Below, piece after piece: positions 55,306 through 64,000 of a DNA stretch of 64,000 bases; position 1 is the stretch's first letter, and the number at the start of each line of letters is the position of its first letter. Source of the stretch: Macrolepiota albuminosa (taxonomy: Eukaryota > Basidiomycota > Agaricomycetes > Agaricales > Agaricaceae); assembly GCA_027475525.1 (NCBI GenBank), contig JAMWFC010000111.1, positions 62,001-126,000 on the forward strand. Direction: 5' to 3'. The position numbers were made by a program, and so were the translations under genes. The notes beneath the pieces were generated by a model, which worked only from the letters and a program-made list of their open reading frames with translations, did no database searches and was not told where the DNA came from.

Positions 55306-58300
55306 TTACAGGATATGAGAGCTTTGACTGGTCTCAGAAGGTGACAGCAATTGTGAACAAACTGTATGTTCGATGAATGAACACCAATAAGCAATTGATG
55401 ATGAATAATACAATGGAAATAAATACTTATCTGAACGGGAAATAGTGTCTAATATATCAGATGACAAGCGGCAACGTTTACCATGGGAGAGAGCAGTTGA
55501 TGTCGTGGAACGGGATACATTTATCTTAAGAGTGGAGTATAACAAATTTGAATCGGAAGAAGTGGAATCTGAAGACTGGTGCATGCCTGTATCATCTACA
55601 TCCTGGTTGCTTGACTCATTATCATTGCTATTATCCAATTCACAACCAGTGAAGTGAATGAGCCTATTATACAAATCTGCGTCATTATCATGCTCGATAG
55701 AGTCAAGTCAAGTCGAGATATGGGCAAGAGAAAACCCCAGCTCAGATAACATTTCCCTGTTTCCATAAACCAAGCCATTGAGTGGGACATTATCTGAAAA
55801 TTATTGTTATACAACTTTGAATGACAAAGAAGCGAGTATGAACTATAAAATTGGCATGAAGAAACAACAACGTCATAAGTTGTGCCAGGCCAATAAAACG
55901 AACGTTGAGATGAAAGTATTGTTATACGTTTGAATGCATCCCATCCAGGACCACTCCTGATACATTTATACACAGATAAACATACGGTTGTTGGGTCTAA
56001 CAATTTTATAGTATTGCCTTGAAAATCCGAAGTATAAGCTGCTTTCTTCAACAATATAAGAACATATGTCTGATGTGCCAGAAACACCACATAAACATCT
56101 TGAAATGCCTCATACCCAGTTATGGAACAACCAGTACCATGAAGGCTGTGTGTACAGAAATACCAATAAACTATTTTATGCGCTCTTGATCCGTTCTTGA
56201 TGGAGGCTTCAAAGACCTGACTATCCTTTTGATGATCCGTGTAATTCCAGTTGATAAGTGCACTGTAAAGCTTGAAATAGTTGCAAAGAGAAAACAATGC
56301 TAAAGAACTGTCCCAAGTACTCGTATCCGGTATATGAGGATATTTGCGATGAAATAGTTGCAAAGAGAAAACAATGCTAAAGAACTGTCCCAAGTACTCG
56401 TATCCGGTATATGAGGATATTTGCGATCTAAACAGTTAATATAGCAGTGTAAAATAAATAAGAGAATAAAATAAACACACCAATGACGCTGTTGTATGAA
56501 CACCTGCCAGGTTCTAACACCACAACTTCTATATCCCATAAGTCCTCGTTGGATTGGTGCGATATATATTTGTCGGTAAATATATCAACAGTGGCAAAGT
56601 CCTGGAATGACCCAGACTTTGGTTTTGCGATATACCACAATTTTATGCCTGTTTCCACCTTTATAAATGTGCCAAATCTGTTGGAGTCTATGTGCCAATA
56701 ATGATGGGCTAAACCAGTGGACGCAATTGCTCAACGCATGTCAGAAAGCGGATATTGGTCAATAGATCTGCAATAAGAAGACTAACCATTAACTTGTGAC
56801 CACGCATACCAATTGCTAAATATAGGTAATAAGGAGAATGGATCACGATTAGCAGGCATGTAGAGTGTGCTGATTGCATATGAAGGCATAGAAGAAGCAG
56901 CAACAAAAAGATCATGAGGCAATCCTTTGTGTGTACGGTTAGTATCCAATTAAGTGAAATCTGATCGTAAAATTTCAGTGAAAGTACGCATCACAAATAT
57001 GATAACATACCGTGGATAGTAGTGACACTATGGATATTGCATATAGACGACAAGACAGATTCGTTGAATCTTCTGTCAAAAACATTGCATGCCTTCATTA
57101 AAACAGCAGAATGCGTTTTCAGTTGCTCAGCAATGGTACAATTGATCGAATTGTAAAAATTGGCAAGTGCCATGACTTTAACCAAAGATGGTCGAGATAA
57201 ACCTTGAATCATGGATTTGTCGAGTGAATAGAATCATGTAAGATCCTCTTTGAGCTAATCAAGCATAAGTTAAGCACAAACAGACCAATTAACATGACAT
57301 ACATGAAATTGTAGAGTAAATTTATAAGTGCAATTTATACCGTAAACAGGATACTCGATGGGATGATCCCCAATGACAAAGGTGACGATGCTAGACAAGT
57401 CGATATTGTCGTCTTCGAAATCTAGATTTTTTTTTAAAAAAAAAAAAGAAAAAGAAAATAATCAGGCCATCGATAATCAAGCAGCATGAACAGAAAATTA
57501 CAGTGTCTTCAAGTGTCAAATTGATAAGGGTAGTCGGCTTAGCAATGCCTTTATATAAGGAAGGTAATTTTACAGAATATTTGACCACAATATTAAACTT
57601 ACTGCGTTTCTGATATGTAGTACTTGATATACTCGAAGGACGCTGAGGTGCAATAGCATTAGCATGATCTTTACGGCATGTACTTCTTTGTTTGGTATGC
57701 GGAGTACAATATATTGGTTTGGTACGTTTCTTTATGGTACTAACAGAAACTTCCTGGATCGAACGTACGATGGTGTTGGACTCGTCTAAGAAAGACCAAT
57801 CAGATGATAAGGGGGAATTAGGTGAATCTATCAACAATAACGAGCATGAGAATGCATAATAAACTGAGTAAATATAATTAAAATAATTCATTGTATGGGC
57901 TGTGAGCAACCATAGGATACAAAGAGTCGTCTACAGACTGAGAAGGGGTAATATTGTCGATTATATCTGCAGGCTCAGATATTATAGAAGGAGAATTGTT
58001 GTCAGTAACAGACATGATATCTGCAACTGTTATAATATTAATAAATGAGGTCGGTTGTGAAGGAATGGATGCAATGATTAAAGGATTATTTTGAACCAGT
58101 TGAGGCACGTCATTATCCGCAATTGACATGTTTTCAATGAAAGAAGTTGGTGGTAATTGAGAAGAACTAACAATTGGAGGTAAAACTTCTTTGTCAATCG
58201 AAAATGGCAACCTACGAGACATAGACGATTGAGACAGCGTAGAGACAACATTTAAAGCGTGAGTATCCTCAACAACCAATAATGGCATAGTGTCAATTAG

Positions 58301-59920
58301 CCTACAAGACGGAGACGATTGAGACAGCATGGACATGACGTTTAAAACGTGAGTATCATCAACAACTAGTAACTGCATGGTGTTGATCAACCTACGAGAT
58401 GGAGACAATTGAGATGACATAGACATGGCATTTGAGGCATGGATATCATCAACAACCAGTAATTGCTTGCTGCTGTTCAAAGTATGTAGCAGATGATGTA
58501 GATGCAGATGACAAATGAAAAAGAGTAAATCACCATAAGAAATTTCAGGCATTTGTTTGACCTCTGACTCACGAGAAGCTCTCAATAGATGGAAAGGACT
58601 AGAAGTTCCTTCAACTAAAGAAAGCCAATCAGAAGCAGCTTTGAATAACACTCCTTCCAAATCCTGAAATGCTATGGCAAGTTCGTGCATGAGGTTACCT
58701 TCCAATGCAGCGGAAAACAGGATCTTCTATAATGCTCTGTCTGCTGTTATAATGGCATGTGGACATTCCAAACCACCAATATGTTTCCACAACTATTTAA
58801 AATTTATAAGTCGTGAATAAGCCGTATATACACAAACTATATAAAAGAATGACTCACATTGAATACTGTTTCTTTCGCATCAACTTCATTGTATTCTCGA
58901 GGATGGAGAAGCATCAGCGGTGATACAGATAAAGCTATATATAAACAATTATAAAGCGACCTGATATGGCCCTGGACTCCCGAAGTATAAGATTCACGAA
59001 TGTATTTGACTTCAGCCTGGTCACTTTCCAAGCTAAAATAACAAATATTAAGATTTGTGAACAAATGCAATAAGATACATTTACTCTGAAGCAATCATAT
59101 TTTCCAGAGCCTTCATATCAGTTGGAAGTGACAAATTTCCCTGTATATGCTATGTTAGAATGAAAAAAAAAAACTTCATAATAATACCAGAATAAATGCC
59201 TTGAGAAGACATCTCAGATGTAAAGCAGCAGAGGTTAAATTGATCAAAATTGTCATGATATTTTTTTTTCTGACATGCTTTGCTAAACTCAAATAAAGAT
59301 GCACCAACGGTCCGCTAGAAATAGGCGGAGCCACGGCATCAACAATTGTTTTATCTCTGCAGGCCTTAGCACGAAGTGCCTGTATATGTTTTTTAAATGC
59401 TTTATAGGACTTGTCCAACAGTAAATATATATTATTCAGTGATCCCATAGGCTATGAAACATGAGAAGTATAATTATAACAAACAGTGCAAGATGAGTAT
59501 AAAGCAGCATAATTTTATCAGATGACGTACCACTTTCTGATTGTCTGCTATAGGTCCAAATATTGTAGGAGGTCTAAGAGGACTGCCGAGCATCAACTTG
59601 TATACATTGAGTACACAATATGCTATAAGCACTTTGAATTGGGCATCCAGCAATGTTTTTTCAGGAACTAACATGACGTCTTGACTGTTCATAAAGGCAC
59701 AAAAAAGCAAAAACTGGTCATCTTTGTGCACTTCCATAGGCTTACACTCCTCATTGGATATACATTTAACAAGTTTCTGAAAACAAATATAAAGCAAGAA
59801 ATCAGATCACTGACAACATGGAAACTGTCAGTACAATATACATATACCAACATATCTTCTCCATATTACAAAGGAAGATCTTCTGTTACAAATAGTGCAT
59901 TAGTGAACTACGAGTAGGAT
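55306..59920 (-). pseudogene. Multi-exon hypothetical gene, JmjC-like segment, possibly decayed
   Basis: Minus-strand frames follow in order from about 59797 to 55306. Recognisable pieces: 59474-59797 (HKDDQFLLFCAFMNSQDVML), 59176-59448, 58837-59040, 57878-58705 (276 codons), 57391-57750 (basic, Cys-rich, TPHTKQRSTCRKDHA), 56991-57212 and 56428-56658. The last (METGIKLWYIAKPKSGSFQD, then DLWDIEVVVLEPG) looks like the Fe(II)/2-oxoglutarate (JmjC-type) core found in many fungal hypothetical proteins; its exon ends with a GTGTTC donor. Exon joins and the catalytic His/Asp were not fully resolved. A 77-bp duplication (56274/56351) breaks the following exon. It may be a functional gene of unusual structure or a decayed one. 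Confidence 0.45.
58230..58480 (-). repeat. Three in-frame protein repeats in the hypothetical gene
   Basis: The minus strand encodes three units of about 32 residues of the form (Q/P)LLVV(D/E)DTH-x-LNVMSMLSQSSPSCRLI-(D/N)TM, each about 95 bp. Unit identity is about 75%, so this is a genuine amplification, not a 77-bp assembly duplicate. Confidence 0.75.
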
Positions 59921-62880
59921 GAAAATGTTTTATTAAGTATGCGTGGATGACGGTGAGATGCAGGCATAGAGGCTCAAAATACTGCAAATATAAAAGAACT
60001 AATAAGTGTTAATTGATAATAGAAGATGAGTAAGCAAATGTTATAGTAGAGATAATCGTATAGTATGTCAATGATAGAAGTCAAAGAAAGAGATGCATGA
60101 TATACAAGACCAAATATTATAAAACACTTGCACTAAATACAATCATGGATAATCAAGCGTCATCAAATTTAAACAATCCAAAAATACAGCATAGTAATCT
60201 TCCTTGGGACAATTCATTTAGCGACTGGAGTTCTTCACAGATTATCTAAATATTATAAGTACAGAACTGCAAATACACACTATTTAAGTGATATCAAAGT
60301 TTGAGGGGCATTGTATGAGTATTGCAATGAATTAAGTACAGAACTGCAAATACACACTATTTAAGTGATATCAAAGTTTGAGGGGCATTGTATGAGTATT
60401 GCAATGAATATAGATAAAGATGTACTGATTTCAGTAAATTTGATATCAAATCAACATTATTTTTTTTAACTTTGTACTTTTCTTAATCTAATTATCTTGA
60501 TTCTGTCATATAGCCTTGAAGGTGTATATATATATGTACATTTGATGTATATACATAGACAATCAGAGCAAGATTTGAACCTCTATAATGATGACAGTAG
60601 TAAGTACTTCTCAAGTGTGACATATTATTGACACAACTTAATACTACTTGTGACATTCATTTCAGATCCCCACCGTACACTGCTGATACTGGAAAGTGTT
60701 TCCAGTGAAAAAAGTGTAACCTACCCATATGTCTGCATAGTTCAAAGTTTATTTATATTCTTGAAAATTTAGTTTTTAATTCACTTGTTATATGTTGGTG
60801 TCTCAAGAAAGGTTACTGCACTGTAATCCAATTGATTTTAATATTTTATTTATATATTTTTGTCAAAATAATAGAAAATTTGTAAAAACACAGTAAACAT
60901 AATCCAATTAATTTCAGAATTTTGTTTGTTAAAATTATATCAAAATAATAGAAAATTTGTAAAAACACAGTAAACATAATCCAATTAATTTCAGAATTTT
61001 GTTTGTTAAAATTATAAAAAAAAAATTTCAACTGAACTTAAAAAAGAATAATCGAATAAATTGCCACAAAAGGCTTACTCTGGTTCTTAGACTCAGGAAT
61101 AACTAATACAGCCCTCTGCAATGCATTCAATAGCATCAGATCAAGTACCATTAAAAATTTGGTTACAATATTTTTTCTTGTAAATATTTAAATAAATATT
61201 TGAAAAATAGCATCAGATCAAGTACCATTAAAAATTTGGTTACAATATTTTTTCTTGTAAATATTTAAATAAATATTTGAAATCAGTTGAATTATTTTTA
61301 CTGTTTTTTTTTTTTTGCCAAAGAATATTGTTCCCTGCACTTAGTGTTTATTCTCACCAATGTTGAACTGTACTTTTCTTGCTGATTGAGGTTTTGCTGT
61401 CAGCTGAGTAAATTCAATTACAATATGTTTTCTATGGTTTTGACACACCTGCACTGAGTTAGGGAGTGGTGAATGTGTTGTTATGTTGAGCATGTCTCAA
61501 AAGTTGTAAGTTTCAAAAATTCTATCACATATCATAACACTGACCAAGCAGCCAATTCCATCTCCGCTCTAGCATGGTAAAATAGATTAAACATTTTAAC
61601 ATAACAAACACCTCACACCTCAAAATTCTGGATACACTATCTCTTATACTTATACTAGCACGACTCTCAGAAAGTTTAGTTAGTATCTCTAGTAATAACT
61701 AAATCTAGAACAATTTGATTGAATCTGCTTTTCTCATTTTCCTGGTATTGTTGGCAACATCACATGCAAAGTTCAACTAAATTCTTTCTTTCCTTTTGTG
61801 AACTATTGGACTATATTACAGTAGTATAGACCTTGATATATTGTGTAAAAGATCAATGGCTTTGTGTCTGGAATCTTCTTACAAAACTCTATTTGAAAAT
61901 CACACTCTGAAGATAACAGAACTAGTTGGAAGTTAATATTGTTCATGATGAGGAATCTATAGAGTACTACCATGCACAGCAAGTGGGTTTTTCTGGTAGT
62001 ATATGACACAAAGAACAGAGAAATAACCAAAATATATTAGCCATACATGGTACATGTAGTAATGAAACCAAGTCGTAGGACAAAAACAGCAGTCTACAAA
62101 AAAAATAGAGAAAGATGCCATGCAGCAGTCCTGCTTGAGCAAAGAGTCAAAAGCAGCTAATCTCACAAGACTGCCATAACCTCAACGCAAAGTCCCCCCT
62201 GAAGATTTGAGAAATGCTTTCACTTTGATATAGCACGGTTGACTACTTTGTAAGTCTTATCAACTATATCAACAATAATATATACACAACAAGCTAAGAT
62301 TATCTGCAATAGCTTGCACCTCCCTGTTTCTGAAGGGCTAAGAGAGTTCGCCACCACTCCAGCCCTAGTCACCAGAAATAAGAAATACAGAGGTGGATCT
62401 CCAACTAAACCCAATGAACAATACAACATTCCGCACACATTCTTGTCTCCTTATCTTCCATACAAAGACTCAAACGCTCCTGAAACCTGGAGTTCGGAGG
62501 ACTATTCACCATCCATGTAACTAACAGCATCAGTAGTAGCACAGAAGATGATAACACCCAGCAGCGCACAATACAAGGCCAAGGCTCAATCAGAAATGAA
62601 GTAAATATTACAACCTGATCCCTGTAGAATTATTTTAGACAAGAAATCATCAGTAGAGGATAATAACTAAGAGAGCTCCTCACTATTGATAGCAGCCCCT
62701 GAACTAGAAGGCCAAATAGAACAACCAGTTATCTGCTCTAGCCGAGTTTCATAGAAGTCAACAGATACCCACACCACAAGATTGCCATCTCGCAAGCATA
62801 ACAATGTAGCTTTGCGTATAGGCTCTTTTGAAAGAAGGGGCTTTGGAACAACTGGAGCATCTAGATCTGAAAACAAATGG
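59921..62880. other. AT-rich intergenic DNA with three 77-bp duplications
   Basis: No frame has family-like composition. 77-bp duplications are at 60257/60334, 60864/60941 and 61131/61208. Poly-A/T runs occur near 60460 and 61300. A minus-strand frame at 62667-62876 (SDLDAPVVPKPLLSKEPIRK) looks real but is too short to name; it may be an antisense shadow or an upstream part of the LINE. Confidence 0.45.
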
Positions 62881-62889
62881 AACTATATA

Positions 62890-64000
62890 AATCAAGTACC
62901 AAAAGATAAAAAGAAAATTGGAATTCTATCGGTCGAGGAGACCCACCTGTCAGATGGATAGAAGAAAGAGATGACGCAGCTCTTTGGTAAGAGATTGAAA
63001 ATTTTCCACTCTCCTGATTCAGAGAACTCATCTGGAAAACAAGGAGTAGTAGTAGTGTTGAAAAAAAATCTATTGAAAGTCCAAGGTGCGGAATTGAAGG
63101 TGATTGTTCTGAGACAAAAGAATCAATTTTGTTGCAGTGTATGCATCAAACATCACTGAAAGTGACGGCCAAGATAATAGAAACTTCTGGCTTACACTGA
63201 ATAACTTCTTTACAGATAACCCGAGAGTTAAGGTAGATGTCATAGCTGGGGACCTCAATATGATGGAGAATGCCCAGGATATATCTCCTACGAGAGAGGC
63301 AACTGAAGCTCTAGACCACTTCAAGTAAATTCTATACCTGAGAGATGCATAGAGAGACGCTTTCTCAACCAAGAGAGTCTTCTTCTTCATTAAAGATGCT
63401 ACATCGTCCATGTTAAGAATAGACAAAATCTACATGACAAACCCTCTCAACTTATCATTGTGGTGACTGGTCGATCTTGTCCACTGGTATCCCAGGAACT
63501 GACAATCCACTCATCACGATAACACATGCAGAGGCCCCAATTGTGGGAAAAGGGAGATGGGTTATGAAAAACCACATAATATGTGATGATGAAAAATTCA
63601 GGAAATATATAGTAGAGTCCGAATGAAATAGCACTGGATAAAATTAGAACTCTAAGTAACAACAGATTGTCAGGAGCAAATCCTCAGACTGTATATATGA
63701 AATGGAAAAGAAACCTATTAACCTATGCAAAAGAAAGGGATAAGATCCTAGTGCCAAAGTATATCATGGAGAAAAAGAAAATCAAGTTGCGAAGAACCAG
63801 AAGCTAGATGACCCAGACCTTGATGATGTAGAGAAAACAAAGACGGTTAAGGAAATAACAAAGAAACTGGAATCTCTCAAGAGGAAATATCACATAGCTA
63901 AAAGAAAGAAAATTGCGATTAAGAACAGGTTAGAAGAAGAAACAATGTGCAAATATTGTACAACATCCAACAAACAAGTGGTCAATCCAGAGACGTAATA
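62890..64000 (+). pseudogene. LINE (non-LTR retrotransposon) endonuclease region, runs off the window
   Basis: An AP-endonuclease-type domain: KKIGILSVEETHLSD (Glu of the ETHL motif, about 62915-62950), FGKRLKIFHSPDSENSSGKQ and VVVVLKKNLLK. In a shifted frame (about 63137-63330) come DVIAGDLNMMENAQDIS, with GDLN for the usual GDFN, and SSMLRIDKIYMTN (about 63400-63435). A Lys/Glu-rich linker follows (RKYHIAKRKKIAIKNRLEEE, about 63880-63940). The next domain should be reverse transcriptase, but the window ends at 64000. Several TAG and TAA stops are explained by TGG-to-TAG or C-to-T changes, and a frameshift near 63130 separates the two halves. Known fungal LINEs carry this same endonuclease-linker order. 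Confidence 0.8.

Overview
This looks like a transposon-dense stretch of a basidiomycete (probably Agaricomycete) genome. Evidence: introns of 43-61 nt with GTGAGT-, GTGCG- or GTTTGT-type donors, CTAAC/CTGAC branch sites and CAG/TAG acceptors; Ty3/Gypsy chromoviruses, a fungal Helitron, Tc1/mariner elements and a LINE; and a small GC-richer gene island in an otherwise repeat-filled window. A 100-N gap lies at 52594-52693.

Region by region. (1) 1-20819 is one old, CpG-depleted copy of a Ty3/Gypsy element (here 'Gypsy-A'), entered by the left edge and broken up by later insertions. They are a Tc1/mariner element that itself contains a solo LTR and a CACTG-type MITE, three copies of another LTR ('LTR-C') with 4-bp target duplications, two further LTRs with 5-bp duplications and nested insertions, a Helitron-like fragment, and about 1 kb I cannot name. 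(2) 20957-24390 holds remains of a second Gypsy element (Gypsy-B) and of a third retropepsin-bearing element. (3) 24981-30208 is the gene island: a Ser/Thr-rich single-pass membrane protein and a class-I glutamine amidotransferase-like protein on the minus strand, then, head-to-head with the latter across about 130 bp, an 818-residue membrane-anchored coiled-coil protein on the plus strand. (4) 30209-32988 is intergenic, with a degenerate tandem repeat. (5) 32989-44613 is a GC-rich, young, full-length Gypsy-A copy with both LTRs, a perfect 5-bp target duplication (AAATA), gag with a zinc knuckle, two retropepsin-like modules, RT, RNase H, integrase and chromodomain. Between the chromodomain and the 3' LTR it carries a spliced gene on the opposite strand. 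(6) 44614-46880 is intergenic with MITE-like repeats. (7) 46883-53449 is a decayed Helitron. (8) 53639-54443 is a short mariner-type MITE. (9) 55306-59920 is a probable multi-exon, perhaps decayed, fungal gene on the minus strand. (10) 59921-62880 is AT-rich with no gene seen. (11) 62890-64000 is the endonuclease region of a LINE that runs off the right edge.

Two observations stand out. First, at least 22 places carry a two-copy tandem duplication with a period of exactly 77 bp. They fall in unrelated sequences (Gypsy, mariner, Helitron, AT-rich DNA) but never inside the three island genes. This is best read as unmerged k-mer overlaps at contig joins (an assembly artefact), and it artificially frameshifts the young Gypsy-A: skipping one unit restores the CCHC zinc knuckle, RNase H, integrase and chromodomain frames. 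Second, the antisense Gypsy-A gene (41804-43613) has three canonical introns, a Zn-cluster-like cysteine pattern (CX2CX6C-X15-CX2CX6C) and a coiled coil. Its position, intron 2 and half of the cysteine cluster are still recognisable in the old copy, which suggests a long-lived accessory gene of this retrotransposon lineage.

All domain names come from motif recognition by eye. No database search was run.
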